Notes: a model not told the origin generated them from the letters alone. Positions 1 to 9,660 are shown, counted from the first letter of the stretch. The stretch: 64,000 nt of DNA from Microbacterium sp. MM2322 (GCF_964186585.1 NZ_OZ075067.1:806001-870000), one strand, 5' to 3'. Numbers and translations are program-made.

Positions 1-563
1 GAGCGGGTCGCCAGACCGATGAGGATCATGAAGATCGGGATGAGGGGCAGGGTGAGGGCAACGGTGAGCCCGGAGATCGCGTCGGCCTGCCACATGACCG
101 CGATGAGGAGGGGCGTTGCGATCACGGTCTGCACCAGCTGGGGAAGGTACCGACCGACGTAGGGCTCGAGTGCGTCGAGTCCGCGGCCCGCGACGAGGGC
201 GAGGTGCGACGTGCTGCGGGTCGCCATCCACCCCGGGCCGAGCCGTGCGATGCCGTCGAGCACCGCCGCGCGCAGCTGCGACTCGACGCGGGCCGAGGCG
301 CGCGCCGCGACCCGTTCGCGCAGGAGCGACAGCAGGGACCGGGCGACCACGACGGCGGTCAGCGCGACGAGCGTGCCGGTGAGATCGGCGCCCGCGATGG
401 CGTCGACGATCGCGCGCGTCGTGAAGAACGCGAAGCCCACGATCGCCGCCGTCTGCGCGATCGAGAGGACCGCGATGACGACGAAGAACGATCGGGATGC
501 CGCCGCGTACCGCCACAGGCGAGGGTCCACCGGCGGCTGCCGGGGTTCGACCTCAGGAGCCAT
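1..563 (-). CDS. cydD: CydD, ABC exporter subunit for cytochrome bd assembly (partial)
   Basis: This is the amino-terminal 187 residues of CydD, one half of the CydDC ABC exporter, which in E. coli moves reduced thiols across the membrane and is needed to assemble cytochrome bd. The reading frame leaves the left edge without a stop, so the rest of the membrane domain and the ATPase domain lie outside. The ATG at 563 follows a GGAGG site. Hydrophobic segments are near residues 26-48, 60-80, 139-157 and 162-183, and the stretch [14 protein letters not shown] near residue 130 is typical of CydD. It is the third gene of cydABD, 22 bp after cydB. The family call is firm because of motif and context; the missing ATPase half cannot be judged. 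Confidence 0.88.
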   Translation of the reverse strand, partial: MAPEVEPRQPPVDPRLWRYAAASRSFFVVIAVLSIAQTAAIVGFAFFTTRAIVDAIAGADLTGTLVALTAVVVARSLLSLLRERVAARASARVESQLRAAVLDGIARLGPGWMATRSTSHLALVAGRGLDALEPYVGRYLPQLVQTVIATPLLIAVMWQADAISGLTVALTLPLIPIFMILIGLATR

Positions 564-585
564 GGATCGATCCTCCCCCGCTCGC

Positions 586-1620
586 TCAGTGAGCGGGCGC
601 GGCATCCGCCTTCTCGATCTGGACGCGGGTGATGCGCTTGCGGAAGACCCAGTAGGTCCAGGCCTGGTAGGCGAGGATCCCCGGCACGAAGATGACCGCC
701 GCCCAGGTCATGACGCCGAGCGTGTAGTCGGTGCTCGAGGCGTTCTCGATCGTGAGGGAGAACGCGGGGTCGGTCGACGACGGCATCACGTACGGGAAGA
801 GGGCGAACCAGAGCATCAGGACCGCGGTGACGATCGTGACCGCGCCGAGCGCGAACGCCCAGCCGTCGCGACGGCGGAGGTTGGCGACCGCCGACCCGAG
901 AAGAGCCAGCGCGGCGAGGGCGCCGCATCCGATCACCACCGCCAGCAGCGGGGCGTCGCGGTCCATCGCGATGACGGTCGTCCAGACGACCGTGCCGGCC
1001 GCGAACGCGATCGCCGGGAACGCGACCCGCTGGGCCAGGCGGTGCGCGTCGTCCTTCACCCGGCCGTCGGCCTTCAGCCCGACGAAGTACAGGCCGTGCA
1101 GGAAGAAGAGGAGGAGCGTCGTGACACCGACGCAGAGGGCGTAGGGGTTCAGGAGCGTCAGGAGCGAGCCGGTGACGTTCTTGTCGGCGTCGATCGGGAC
1201 GCCCTGCACGATGTTGCCGAAGGCGACACCCCAGAGGAGGGCCGGGATGACCGACCCGATCACGATCATCCGGTCGAACCCGCGCTTCCACGCGAGCCCC
1301 TCGCGCTGGTGGCGGTACTCGAACGAGACGCCGCGGAGGATCAGGGCGAGGAGGATCAGCAGCAATGGCAGGTAGAAGCCGCTGAACAGGGTCGCGTACC
1401 ACTCGGGGAACGCGGCGAACAGGCAGGCGCCGGCCACGATGACCCAGGTCTCGTTGAGGTCCCACACGGGGCCGATGGTGTTGATGACCTGGCGGCGCGA
1501 CACTTCATCTCGGCCGAGGAACGGCAGGCTCATCCCGACGCCGAAGTCGAACCCGTCGAGCACGAAGTAGCCGACGAAGAACACACCGACGATGAAGAAC
1601 CAGAGGTAGGCGAGATCCAT
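586..1620 (-). CDS. cydB: Cytochrome bd ubiquinol/menaquinol oxidase subunit II
   Basis: A 344-residue integral membrane protein, subunit II of the high-affinity bd-type terminal oxidase, which oxidises quinol and reduces oxygen to water. The N-terminal segment [11 protein letters not shown] and the conserved [10 protein letters not shown] block near residue 50 are hallmark CydB motifs; eight or nine hydrophobic helices follow. The ATG at 1620 has AGGAG seven nucleotides upstream. It begins 9 bp after cydA and is followed by cydD, so one transcript probably encodes oxidase and assembly factor. Length is normal for actinobacterial CydB. Confidence 0.96.
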   Translation of the reverse strand: MDLAYLWFFIVGVFFVGYFVLDGFDFGVGMSLPFLGRDEVSRRQVINTIGPVWDLNETWVIVAGACLFAAFPEWYATLFSGFYLPLLLILLALILRGVSFEYRHQREGLAWKRGFDRMIVIGSVIPALLWGVAFGNIVQGVPIDADKNVTGSLLTLLNPYALCVGVTTLLLFFLHGLYFVGLKADGRVKDDAHRLAQRVAFPAIAFAAGTVVWTTVIAMDRDAPLLAVVIGCGALAALALLGSAVANLRRRDGWAFALGAVTIVTAVLMLWFALFPYVMPSSTDPAFSLTIENASSTDYTLGVMTWAAVIFVPGILAYQAWTYWVFRKRITRVQIEKADAAPAH

Positions 1621-1629
1621 GGCGTGCTC

Positions 1630-3057
1630 CTAGTAGACCGTCGAGGGGGTCTGATCGACCGGCAGAGCCCGCGGGTCGGGGTCGTCGGGACCGGGCAGGG
1701 GGTCGGGACCCTGCTGCGCGGCTTTCAGGATGAGGCGGAACTCGACCACCGCGAGCGCCGCGTAGATCGCGGTGAAGGCGACCAGAGAGATCAGTACGGT
1801 CCAGCCGGGGACGTTCGGGGAGACGCCGTCCTCGGTGTGCATCAAGCCGAACACGATCCAGGGCTGGCGGCCCATCTCGGTGAAGATCCAGCCCACGAGG
1901 CTGCCGAAGAGGGGGAGCGGGGCGGACCAGATGGCGACGCGCCACATCCATCCGGCGACGGGTCGCGTGGCCTTCCTACGCGTGACCCAGAGACCGGCGA
2001 CCGAGATGAGCGTCGCGATGCCGCCGAAGCCCATCATCCAGCGGAACGACCAGTAGGTGACCCAGATCTCGGGCATGTAGTCGACGCCCGCGCCGTACTT
2101 TTGCGTGTAGAGATCCTGCAGGTTGTTGAGACCTTCGACGCAGCCGTCGAGCGTGTGCGTGGAGAGGAACGAGAGCAGGTAGGGCACGCGCAGCGACCAG
2201 ACCTCCGCCGTCCCGTCGGGGGTGCCGATGGAGAAGATCGAGAAGGATGCGTCCGCTCCGCACGCCGTCTTCCAGAGGGCCTCGGCAGCCGCCATCTTCA
2301 TCGGCTGGGTCTGCACCATGACGAGCCCGAGCTGGTCGCCGCTGATGGCCGTGCCGACGAAGGAGATGATCATGAACCACATCCCGTATCGGAGCACCGG
2401 GCGCATGGTGTCGAGGTGCTGCCCGCGGCGCAGGTGGTAGGCGGCAACGGCGATGATGACGGCCGCGGTGAACATGAACGCCGCGAAGATCGTGTGCGGG
2501 AAGGCGGCGAGCGCGACCGGATTGGTGAGGAGCGCGAAGAAGTCCGTCAGCTCCGCTCGTCCGGTCTCGGGGTTCAGCTCGTACCCGACCGGGTTCTGCA
2601 TGAACGCGTTCGCGGTGAGGATGAAGTAGGCCGACAGGATCGACCCGAACGCCGTCGCCCAGATGGTGAGCAGGTGGATGCGGCGGGGCAGCTTGTCCCA
2701 CCCGAAGATCCACAGCCCGATGAACGTCGCCTCGAAGAAGAAGGCCATCAGGCCTTCGAAGGCGAGCGGTGCGCCGAAGACGTCGCCGACGAAGCGGGAG
2801 TAGTCCGACCAGTTCATGCCGAACTGGAACTCCTGCACGATGCCGGTGACGACGCCCATCGCGAAGTTGATGAGGAAGATCTTGCCGAACAGGCGCGTGA
2901 TGTGCAGCCATTTCACGTCGCCGGTGCGGTGCCAGATCGTCTGGAAGATCGCCACCGTGAGTGCCATGCCGAGCGTCAACGGCACGAACAGGTAGTGGTA
3001 GAGCGTCGTCAGGCCGAACTGCAGGCGAGACAGGATGAGCGGGTCCAGAAAGTCCAC
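1630..3057 (-). CDS. cydA: Cytochrome bd oxidase subunit I
   Basis: Subunit I (475 residues) carries the three haems of cytochrome bd and the quinol site. I chose the GTG at 3057 because the protein then begins [15 protein letters not shown] as family members do, and GGAAGGA lies just upstream; the open frame continues further upstream but that extension looks unlike the family. His21 matches the axial haem ligand near the N-terminus of E. coli CydA, the acidic helix around [13 protein letters not shown] is present, and the GRQPW signature is at residues 396-400. The quinol loop is short, as is usual in actinobacteria. First gene of cydABD. Confidence 0.95.
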   Translation of the reverse strand: MDFLDPLILSRLQFGLTTLYHYLFVPLTLGMALTVAIFQTIWHRTGDVKWLHITRLFGKIFLINFAMGVVTGIVQEFQFGMNWSDYSRFVGDVFGAPLAFEGLMAFFFEATFIGLWIFGWDKLPRRIHLLTIWATAFGSILSAYFILTANAFMQNPVGYELNPETGRAELTDFFALLTNPVALAAFPHTIFAAFMFTAAVIIAVAAYHLRRGQHLDTMRPVLRYGMWFMIISFVGTAISGDQLGLVMVQTQPMKMAAAEALWKTACGADASFSIFSIGTPDGTAEVWSLRVPYLLSFLSTHTLDGCVEGLNNLQDLYTQKYGAGVDYMPEIWVTYWSFRWMMGFGGIATLISVAGLWVTRRKATRPVAGWMWRVAIWSAPLPLFGSLVGWIFTEMGRQPWIVFGLMHTEDGVSPNVPGWTVLISLVAFTAIYAALAVVEFRLILKAAQQGPDPLPGPDDPDPRALPVDQTPSTVY

Positions 3058-3201
3058 GGGCTTGGTCCTTCCACGGGTATGTTCCGACGGTACGACTCGC
3101 CGCTGATCACGGGATCGGATCGGGCCGTGCAAAACAATCGGATGCCGCCGAGCCCGTGTCCGCGATGGTGGGAGCGGTCTCCGCCGCCTACGGTTGGCCA
3201 C
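3058..3201. promoter_or_regulatory. Divergent intergenic region, cydA / cell-wall protein
   Basis: This 144 bp stretch must carry the cydA promoter on the minus strand and that of the gene starting at 3202. On the plus strand TACGGT (3189-3194) sits seven nucleotides before the ATG, consistent with a leaderless transcript. I see no convincing -35/-10 pair for cydA. One copy of the GGATGCC motif is at about 3140. Confidence 0.45.
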
Positions 3202-5424
3202 ATGACTCGCGGCCACTCCACCCGCGTTCCCGCGACGGCGCGGCGGACGACAGCTCTCACCGCGGTCTGGCTGAGCGCTGTCCTGGTGCTCACGTCGACC
3301 CCGGCGGAGGCCGCGCAGACGCCCACGCCGACTCCCACACCGACGGCGTCTGCCACTCCGAGCCCCACTCCGACGCGGAGTCCCACGCCGACGCCGTCTG
3401 CCACGCCGACGCCGAAGCCGTCTCCCACGCTGACCCCCTCTCCGTCTCCCTCACCCACGCCGACTCCCACACCCACGCCGACTCCCACACCCACGCCGAC
3501 TCCCACTCCCACACCCGCGCCGACCCCCGTCCCGACTCCGGATGCCGGTGCTCGCCTCGCGGCGCCGCCCGCGCCGCGGATGCCGTCGGCCACACGGATC
3601 AGCGCCCCCACTGCCGCGGATCAGACCATCGCGGCCAGTCGCGCCCTCTTCCCGAACGGGAGCGCGGAGGTCGTCATCTCGGCCGCGAAACGCCACGACG
3701 CGCAGATCGCCGCCTACCTCGCAGGCGCCCGCAGAGTGCCCCTGCTCTACGTGGCGCCGGACGCGATCCCCGCTTCCATCACGACCGAACTCGCGCGTCT
3801 GAAACCGAGGCGCATCCTCGTCGTCGGGTCGACCGCGTCGGTGGACGCCGCGGTCGCGCGCGTCCTCGCGAAGACGGCTCCCGTCGAGCGGATCTCCGGC
3901 GGGGACACCTACGCGCTGTCGCGAGCAGTCCTGCGTTTCCAGGGCCCTGTCGACCGGGTGTACGTCGCTGACGGTCGCACCATGGACACCGCTCCCATCG
4001 CTGCGGCCGCGGCGGCAGCGACCGGGGCGGGCTTCATGGCCGTGGACGGCCGCGGCACCGCATCGGTCGCGACGATGGACGCCCTGCGCGCAGTGAAGGC
4101 GAAGGGCGTCGTCCTGATGAACGTGCCTTCAATGATGGGATCGGCGTTCGTCGACAAGATCCGATCCGCCGGCATCAGCGTCAGGCGCATGGCAGGCAGC
4201 ACCAGCGAGGCCGTCGCGATCGCCACCGCGGCCGACTACCCCGACACGACGACCCGGGCCGTCGTCGTCTCGGGCGCCGGCATCCCCCATCACGAGTCCG
4301 GCACGGGGGCCGCGGTCGCCGGTGCGCTGCGGCAGCCGTTCCTCTACGCGCGCGCCGAATGCGTCTCGGACGCGGCAGCGGCCTTGCTCGACAGGCGCCG
4401 CGACACCGTCCTCGCGGTAGGGCCGGCGAGCCGCCTGCACGCGACGGTGCTCTCCGGCGACGGGTGCACGGCCGTCCGAGGCGCCGCGGCCGTGACGCTC
4501 CGAGACAAGATCGCCGCCACCATGAAGCGGCATCCCTCCTCGTCCTATGCCGTCACCGTCCGTCAGATCGGCGGACTGGAGGTCGTCTCGGGCCTCACCG
4601 GCGCGACGCGTCGCGAGCCGGCCAGCATGATGAAGCTCTTCGTCACCTGGGCGGCGCTCACGAGAGTCGACAAGAAGCAGGCGTCGCTGACGACCAAGCT
4701 CTCGTCAGGGCTGACCGTCCAGGAGTGCCTCCGCGAGCTCATCTGGATGTCGGACAACTACTGCCACACCGACCTCGTGCACTGGATCGGCATCTCGAAC
4801 CTGAACAAGCAGATCGCCGCGGCGGGCTACTCGCAGACGTCGTACGGTCGCGTTCTGAAGGGTCAGGACGTCCTCTACGGAGGTAACCGCACCACGTCGA
4901 ACGACCTCAGCCTGCTGCTCTATCGCCTCGAGAAGGGCCAGCTCCTGAGCAAGGCGAGCACGGGGGTGATGCTCACTCTCATGCACACGCAGCTCTTCCG
5001 CTCCCGCATCCCGAACGGCATCCCCGCATCCGCCTACCAGGCGTCCAAGCCGGGGTCGCTGTGGGTGAAGGGCGGGCTCCTGCAGGCCGACTCGGCGATC
5101 GTCCGAGGCCCGAAGGGAACCTTCGTGCTCACGGTCATCGGGGACGCCGGTTCGTCGAAGGCCGGCATCCGCGACATCGCGCGCACCGTGTACACGCACG
5201 TCAACGGGACGTTCACGACCGCGGCGAACCACTCCGACCTTCACGTGCGGACGACGAAGAACGCGACGTGGCGAAAGAGCGCGGGCGGCGCGGTGGGTGG
5301 AACCATCCCGAAGGGCACGCCGTTGCAGGTCTCGGACTCGAAACGGCACTGGTACAAGCTGCACTACCGGGGCGGCTACGCATGGATCTGGTACTCCTCG
5401 GTGCGGAGCAACCTCGCGTATTGA
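3202..5424 (+). CDS. Secreted cell-wall protein: Thr/Pro linker, Cw_binding_2-like region, serine hydrolase, SH3
   Basis: A 740-residue exported protein. Residues 1-37 form a signal peptide ending near AEA. About 75 residues of alternating Thr-Pro follow (roughly 38-115). Residues about 130-430 resemble cell-wall-binding repeat 2 ([27 protein letters not shown]). Residues about 435-670 look like the class A beta-lactamase/D-Ala-D-Ala-peptidase fold: S475-M-M-K478 fits SxxK, S517-D-N519 fits SDN and K623-G-G625 replaces the usual K(T/S)G. The last 70 residues form an SH3-like domain. A wall-anchored peptidoglycan-peptide or beta-lactam hydrolase is inferred; the substrate is unknown. TACGGT seven nucleotides before the ATG suggests a leaderless mRNA. 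It converges on the regulator gene with two bases between stops. Confidence 0.8.
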   Translation: MTRGHSTRVPATARRTTALTAVWLSAVLVLTSTPAEAAQTPTPTPTPTASATPSPTPTRSPTPTPSATPTPKPSPTLTPSPSPSPTPTPTPTPTPTPTPTPTPTPAPTPVPTPDAGARLAAPPAPRMPSATRISAPTAADQTIAASRALFPNGSAEVVISAAKRHDAQIAAYLAGARRVPLLYVAPDAIPASITTELARLKPRRILVVGSTASVDAAVARVLAKTAPVERISGGDTYALSRAVLRFQGPVDRVYVADGRTMDTAPIAAAAAAATGAGFMAVDGRGTASVATMDALRAVKAKGVVLMNVPSMMGSAFVDKIRSAGISVRRMAGSTSEAVAIATAADYPDTTTRAVVVSGAGIPHHESGTGAAVAGALRQPFLYARAECVSDAAAALLDRRRDTVLAVGPASRLHATVLSGDGCTAVRGAAAVTLRDKIAATMKRHPSSSYAVTVRQIGGLEVVSGLTGATRREPASMMKLFVTWAALTRVDKKQASLTTKLSSGLTVQECLRELIWMSDNYCHTDLVHWIGISNLNKQIAAAGYSQTSYGRVLKGQDVLYGGNRTTSNDLSLLLYRLEKGQLLSKASTGVMLTLMHTQLFRSRIPNGIPASAYQASKPGSLWVKGGLLQADSAIVRGPKGTFVLTVIGDAGSSKAGIRDIARTVYTHVNGTFTTAANHSDLHVRTTKNATWRKSAGGAVGGTIPKGTPLQVSDSKRHWYKLHYRGGYAWIWYSSVRSNLAY
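3457..3506 (+). repeat. 18-bp tandem repeat encoding Thr-Pro linker
   Basis: Two perfect adjacent copies of an 18-bp unit (3457-3474 and 3475-3492, beginning ACGCCGACTCCC) and a partial third copy (3493-3506) encode TPTPTP. The unit length is a multiple of three, so gain or loss of copies would alter linker length and not the reading frame. Confidence 0.8.
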
Positions 5425-5426
5425 CG

Positions 5427-6050
5427 TCAGGCGTCGGGTCGGCGGCGCAGCAGCTGGATGACGCACTGCTGCGTGTCGCACGACGAGCGCATGCCGTCGA
5501 CGGCGAGCGGTCCGCCGGCCTCGCTCAGGGCGCCCTGCATGAGTCCGAGGTGGACGTCGCAGAGGGTTTCGCGGTGGTCGGCCTGATCTGCCGCGTGCGC
5601 GCAGGGCGTGAGGTCGATCGTGAGGTCGTCCTCGTCGATCTCGGGGTCGAAGCCGCCGTCGAGGAGTTGCTCGACGAGCGCGTCCAGCTGGTGCTGTTCC
5701 ACGCCCGTGAGGGTTCCTGCGGTCTCGGGCATGACGCGCCGCATGAGGTCGCCGCGTTCGACGGCCGCCTGCACCTTGCGCCGGTGTTCCGGACTCGACA
5801 CGCTCACGCCGTCGACCGCGCGGTAGAGCACGCGGGGCCGGCCGCGGACCGTGCGCTTCTCGATCTCGGTCGCGACGAAGCCGCGGTCGATGAGGCGCTG
5901 CAGGTGCTCGCGGACGGTGTTCGGATGCAGTGACGTCGCCGCCACGAGCTCGCCGACGGTCTGCTGCGGAGTGGTCTGCAGCAGGTGGAGGATCTCCACG
6001 CGCGAAGAGGTGGAGATCGCGTTGTAGGCCGTCGGGCGCCGGGCCGTCAT
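5427..6050 (-). CDS. Winged-helix transcriptional regulator with Cys-rich C-terminus (SufR-like)
   Basis: A 207-residue regulator. Residues about 8-75 form an ArsR/MarR-like winged helix (SRVEILHLLQ, HPNTVREHLQRLIDRG, then the wing KRTVRGRPRVLYRA). The C-terminal third holds Cys150, Cys164, Cys191 and Cys196 with His152, His159 and His167, resembling the Fe-S ligand region of SufR-type regulators. Metal or Fe-S sensing is therefore an inference. The gene lies near cydABD, and respiration or iron genes flank it, but the target is not shown. GATAAT lies six nucleotides before the ATG at 6050, so the transcript is probably leaderless. Confidence 0.75.
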   Translation of the reverse strand: MTARRPTAYNAISTSSRVEILHLLQTTPQQTVGELVAATSLHPNTVREHLQRLIDRGFVATEIEKRTVRGRPRVLYRAVDGVSVSSPEHRRKVQAAVERGDLMRRVMPETAGTLTGVEQHQLDALVEQLLDGGFDPEIDEDDLTIDLTPCAHAADQADHRETLCDVHLGLMQGALSEAGGPLAVDGMRSSCDTQQCVIQLLRRRPDA

Positions 6051-6056
6051 GCGTCC

Positions 6057-6062
6057 ATTATC
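6057..6062 (-). promoter_or_regulatory. -10 box, leaderless start of SufR-like regulator
   Basis: GATAAT on the minus strand followed by six bases and the ATG at 6050. Confidence 0.6.
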
Positions 6063-6110
6063 GCGGGATGCCGGGTGTCCCGGCGCGGCCCCTGCATGGG
6101 ATTCCGCCCC

Positions 6111-6116
6111 TAATCT
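6111..6116 (+). promoter_or_regulatory. -10 box, leaderless start of DUF427 gene
   Basis: TAATCT, six bases, then ATG at 6123. The GGAGG between them is only one base from the ATG, too close to act as a ribosome binding site. Confidence 0.6.
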
Positions 6117-6122
6117 GGAGGC

Positions 6123-6620
6123 ATGCGGCATCCCACCCCCGACCCGGTCGGACCGGGACAGGAGAGTGTCTGGGACTACCCCCGGCCTCCCCGCGTCGAA
6201 CCCGTTCCCGGCACCGTCACGATCACGCTCGGCGGCGAGCGCATCGTCGCCACGACCGGCGCCCTGCGAGTGCTGGAGACGAGTCATCCGCCCGTCTACT
6301 ACCTGCCGATCGCCGACTTCGTCCCTGGTGCCCTGACCCGCGGGGAGGGGGCGTCCTTCTGCGAATTCAAGGGCGGCGCGCGCTACCTCGACGTGCACGG
6401 CGGCGGCCAGACGCGACCGGCGGCCGCGTGGAACTACCCGACGCCCGAGCCCGGGTACGAGGAACTCGCGGATCGGGTCGCGGTGTACGCGCAGCAGATG
6501 GACGCGTGCACGGTGGCGGGGGAGACGGTAGTCCCGCAGCCGGGCCGCTTCTACGGCGGGTGGATCACGTCGCAGGTCGTCGGACCGTTCAAGGGGATCC
6601 CGGGCTCGATGGGCTGGTGA
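6123..6620 (+). CDS. DUF427 domain protein
   Basis: A 165-residue cytoplasmic protein with the DUF427 pattern: a start rich in Pro, GTVTITLGGERIVATTGALRVLE, then SHPPVYYLP, a middle FCEFKGGARYLD and a C-terminal GRFYGGWITSQVVGPFKG. DUF427 proteins are small beta-barrel proteins with no established biochemical role, so no function is assigned. It is divergent from the Cys-rich regulator with 72 bp between starts, and precedes the siderophore operon, from which it is separated by an iron box. Confidence 0.85.
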   Translation: MRHPTPDPVGPGQESVWDYPRPPRVEPVPGTVTITLGGERIVATTGALRVLETSHPPVYYLPIADFVPGALTRGEGASFCEFKGGARYLDVHGGGQTRPAAAWNYPTPEPGYEELADRVAVYAQQMDACTVAGETVVPQPGRFYGGWITSQVVGPFKGIPGSMGW

Positions 6621-6649
6621 GTGCGGGCGGCACGAGGGAGGGTCAGTGC

Positions 6650-6668
6650 TTAGGGTAGCCTTACCTCG
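6650..6668 (+). promoter_or_regulatory. IdeR/DtxR-type iron box before siderophore uptake operon
   Basis: TTAGGGTAGCCTTACCTCG matches 14 of 19 positions of the IdeR/DmdR consensus, an interrupted palindrome with TTAGG-like arms. It lies 25-43 bp upstream of the binding-protein ATG. Iron-bound IdeR would be expected to repress the operon. The match is seen in the sequence; regulation is inferred. Confidence 0.8.
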
Positions 6669-6692
6669 CACCTAGGAAAGGTTCTCTCCCGC

Positions 6693-7619
6693 ATGTCCCC
6701 TCGCACCCGCCTGGTCCTCGCCTCTGCGTCCGGACTCCTCGCTCTCGCCCTGGCCGGCTGTACCGTCGCCGCCACCCCCGCGCCCGCCGCCGGCTCCGGC
6801 TCCGTCGAGACCCGGTCCGTCACCCACGCCCGGGGGACGGCGAAGGTTCCCGAGTCGCCTGCCCGCGTCGTGACGCTCGAACCCCTCGAGCTCGACACCG
6901 CGGTCGCGGTCGGCATCACCCCCGTCGGGGCGGCTGTCGCCGGCAACGTGACGAAGCTGCCCGCCTACCTCGGCGTCACGGACGTGACACCCGTCGGAAC
7001 CGTCCCCGAGCCCGACCTCGAGGCGATCGCGGCGCTCAAGCCCGACCTGATCCTCGGCACCGAGTCACGGCACTCCGACCTCTTCGACCAGCTCGACGCC
7101 ATCGCCCCCACCGTGTTCATCGCCTCGCAGGCCGACCCGTGGCGCGACAACGCGAAGCTCATCGGTGAGGCCCTCGGGCGGGAGGACGAGGTCGAGGACC
7201 TCCTCTCGGACGTCGACGACGACTGCGCCCGCATCCGCGACGAATTCGATGTCGACGGCCAGACCGCGCAGCTCATCCGCCCGCGCGACGAGACGACCCT
7301 GAGCCTCTACGGACCGGTGTCGTTCGCCGGCAGCCTCCTCGAGTGCGTCGGATTCACCATCCCCGACCAGCAGTGGGAGGACGGCCTGCAGGCTGATCTC
7401 TCGCCCGAGAACATCGCGTCGGCGACGGCCGATCACGTCTTCGTCACCGCGACCGACGTCTCCGACCGTTCCGAGATCCCCGCGGCGATCAGCGGGAACG
7501 CGGACGCGTTCCCCGACGTGACCCTCGTCGACACCAGCACGTGGGTGTCCGGTGTCGGCCCGAAGGGCGCCGAAGCCGTGCTGGGCGACATCGAGCGGTA
7601 CCTCTCCGCGAGCCGGTGA
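6693..7619 (+). CDS. Iron-siderophore ABC transporter substrate-binding lipoprotein
   Basis: A 308-residue FecB/FepB-like binding protein that captures ferric siderophore outside the membrane and hands it to the permease pair encoded next. The signal peptide ends in a lipobox with Cys23 (LALAGC). The body has the periplasmic-binding-protein class III pattern: VVTLEPLELDTAVAVG, EPDLEAIAALKPDLILG, and a long connecting helix around the GEALGREDEVEDL stretch. The ATG at 6693 has AGGAAAG about 12 bases upstream. First gene of a five-gene operon; the downstream GTG overlaps its stop. The siderophore carried cannot be told. Confidence 0.92.
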   Translation: MSPRTRLVLASASGLLALALAGCTVAATPAPAAGSGSVETRSVTHARGTAKVPESPARVVTLEPLELDTAVAVGITPVGAAVAGNVTKLPAYLGVTDVTPVGTVPEPDLEAIAALKPDLILGTESRHSDLFDQLDAIAPTVFIASQADPWRDNAKLIGEALGREDEVEDLLSDVDDDCARIRDEFDVDGQTAQLIRPRDETTLSLYGPVSFAGSLLECVGFTIPDQQWEDGLQADLSPENIASATADHVFVTATDVSDRSEIPAAISGNADAFPDVTLVDTSTWVSGVGPKGAEAVLGDIERYLSASR

Positions 7620-8620
7620 GCGTCGCCGCCGGCCCGGGTCGCCGCATCCTCGGTGTCGGCGTCGTCCTGGCGACCCTCGTCGCTGTTGTCGTCGCCTCGC
7701 TCGCGCTCGGTGCGAACCCCCTGTCGCCGAACGCGGTGGTCGACGCGCTGGCGGGTCACGGCACCCGCGAGACCGCCTTCGTCGTGTGGGACCTCCGGGT
7801 GCCGCGGACGCTCGTCGGCCTCGTAGCGGGTGCCGCGCTGGGGGCGGCGGGGGCGCTGATGCAGGCCTTCACCCGCAACCCGCTCGCCGACCCCGGGCTC
7901 CTCGGCGTGGGAGCGGGCGCGGCGTTCGCTGTGGCGATCGGTGTGTCGCTGTTCGGGCTCTCGGGTGCCGGCGAGGTGGTGTGGCCCGCGTTCGTCGGCG
8001 CTCTCCTCGTGACCCTCGCGGTGTACGCGATCGGTGCGAGCGGCACCGGGGGAGCGGTGCGGCTCATCCTCGCCGGCGTGGCGCTCGGGGCCGTCCTGTC
8101 CGGCGTGACGACGGCGATCACTCTGACCGACCCCGAGGCCTTCGACAGGATGCGGGGATGGAACGCCGGCTCGCTCCTCGGCGCCGGACTCGGTGACCTG
8201 GCCGCGATCGCCCCGTTCGCCGCCGCGGGCGTCCTCGTCGCCCTCGTTCTGTCTCCGGGACTGAACGCCCTCGCCCTCGGCGACGACGTCGCCCGCTCGC
8301 AGGGCGCCAATGTCGCGCGCATCCGGATCGGCGTCGTCGTCGCCGTCACCCTGCTCGCCGGTGCGGCGACGGCGCTGGCCGGGCCGATCTCGTTCGTCGG
8401 GCTGATGGTTCCGCACGTCGTGCGGTGGCTCGTCGGCACGGATCAACGCGCCATCCTGCCGATGTCGCTGGTGGCGGGACCGATCGTCGTCCTCACCGCC
8501 GACATCCTCGGTCGCTTGCTGATCGCTCCCGCCGAGGTGCCCGTGGGGATCGTCGTCGCGTTCGTCGGCGCACCGATCCTGGTGGCGCTCGCCCGTCGGC
8601 GGACGGCGAGGGCGCTGTGA
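7616..8620 (+). CDS. FecCD-family siderophore ABC permease 1
   Basis: A 334-residue polytopic permease of the FecCD/BtuC family. The pattern RVPRTLVGLVAGAALGAAGALMQAFTRNPLADPGLLG is family-typical (here residues about 60-97), and LAGPISFVGLMVPHVVRWL near the C-terminus contacts the ATPase. The GTG at 7616 shares GTGA with the binding-protein stop, which fits translational coupling and removes a 25-residue upstream extension that does not look like the family. It pairs with the next permease to form the channel. Confidence 0.93.
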   Translation: MSVAAGPGRRILGVGVVLATLVAVVVASLALGANPLSPNAVVDALAGHGTRETAFVVWDLRVPRTLVGLVAGAALGAAGALMQAFTRNPLADPGLLGVGAGAAFAVAIGVSLFGLSGAGEVVWPAFVGALLVTLAVYAIGASGTGGAVRLILAGVALGAVLSGVTTAITLTDPEAFDRMRGWNAGSLLGAGLGDLAAIAPFAAAGVLVALVLSPGLNALALGDDVARSQGANVARIRIGVVVAVTLLAGAATALAGPISFVGLMVPHVVRWLVGTDQRAILPMSLVAGPIVVLTADILGRLLIAPAEVPVGIVVAFVGAPILVALARRRTARAL

Positions 8621-9660
8621 TGGCGGTGACCGTCGCGCCGGGCCGTGCCGTGAGGCCTGCGAGGCCGGTGGCCGCCGGTCCGGGGCGTGCCCTCGTCGTG
8701 GGGGTCGCGGCATCCGTCGTGTTGGTCGTCCTCGCCGTCCTCGGCCTGGTCCTCGGCGACTTCCCCATCGAGCTGCAGCGGATCCCCGGGATCCTCGCGG
8801 GCGGCGGCGAACGGATCGAACGCACGGTCGTCGTCGACTGGCGACTGACCCGGGTGATCGCGGCCGTCGGGGTGGGTGCCCTCCTCGGGATCGCGGGCGC
8901 GCTGTTCCAGACCGTGACGCGCAATCCGCTTGCGAGCCCCGACATCCTGGGCCTGTCGAGCGGCGCGTTCAGCGGCATGCTGCTGACGCTGGTCCTCGTG
9001 TCCGCGAGCTGGCAGGCGCTCGTCGCCGGTTCGCTGGTGGGTGGACTCGTGACCGCCCTCGTGATCCAGCTGCTGGCCTCGCGGGACGGTCTGCAGGGAT
9101 TCCGGATCATCGTCGTCGGCATCGGGGTGTCGGCGATGCTCGCCTCGCTGAACACGTGGCTGCTGCTGCAGGTCGAGCTGGAGACCGCCATGTTCGCGTC
9201 GGCGTGGGGGGCGGGTTCGCTCAACGGCGTCGCCGACGGACCGGTCGCGGGCGCACTCGTCGCTGCTGTTCCGATCGCCGCGGTCGCGTTCTGCCTGGTC
9301 CCGCGGATGCGGCAGCTCGAACTCGGCGACGACCTGGCGGCCGCGACGGGAGCCCGGCCGCGCGCCGTTCGGGCGCTCGCTCTGCTCGCCGGGGTCGGCC
9401 TCGTGTCGGCCGCGACCACAGTGGCCGGGCCGGTCGCCTTCGTCGCGTTGGCGGCCCCGCAGGTCGCGCGTCGACTCGCGCGCACCCCGTCGCTGCCGCT
9501 CGGGTTGTCGGCTCTCCTCGGCGCGGTGATCCTGCTCGCCTCCGATCTCGTCGCGCAGCACGCGCTGCCGGCGCCCCTGCCCGTCGGCGTCGTGACCGTC
9601 TCGGTCGGCGGCGTCTACCTTCTGTCCGTCATCGTCATGGAGATCCGCCGCCGTGCCTGA
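8620..9660 (+). CDS. FecCD-family siderophore ABC permease 2
   Basis: A 346-residue second FecCD permease. LTRVIAAVGVGALLGIAGALFQTVTRNPLASPDILG marks the same motif as in its partner, and AGPVAFVALAAPQVARRLAR is the ATPase-coupling region. The ATG at 8620 overlaps the previous stop by one base; a GTG three bases earlier (8617) is an alternative giving the GTGA overlap seen elsewhere in this operon. The N-terminal 25 residues are polar and basic before the first helix. Confidence 0.92.
   Translation: MAVTVAPGRAVRPARPVAAGPGRALVVGVAASVVLVVLAVLGLVLGDFPIELQRIPGILAGGGERIERTVVVDWRLTRVIAAVGVGALLGIAGALFQTVTRNPLASPDILGLSSGAFSGMLLTLVLVSASWQALVAGSLVGGLVTALVIQLLASRDGLQGFRIIVVGIGVSAMLASLNTWLLLQVELETAMFASAWGAGSLNGVADGPVAGALVAAVPIAAVAFCLVPRMRQLELGDDLAAATGARPRAVRALALLAGVGLVSAATTVAGPVAFVALAAPQVARRLARTPSLPLGLSALLGAVILLASDLVAQHALPAPLPVGVVTVSVGGVYLLSVIVMEIRRRA

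Noticed and set aside
211..3201. Very long open frame on the plus strand antisense to cydABD, joining the wall-protein gene
   Set aside because: It is rich in Arg, Asp, Glu and Gly without domains, as expected for a shadow of GC-rich coding DNA; cydA, cydB and cydD on the other strand have clear family motifs.
3310..3540. Repeats considered as a CRISPR array
   Set aside because: Units are contiguous, short and in frame with no spacers; they encode the Thr-Pro linker.
3009..3611. Gly-Val repeat protein on the minus strand
   Set aside because: It is the reverse complement of the Thr-Pro stalk DNA and overlaps the start of cydA.
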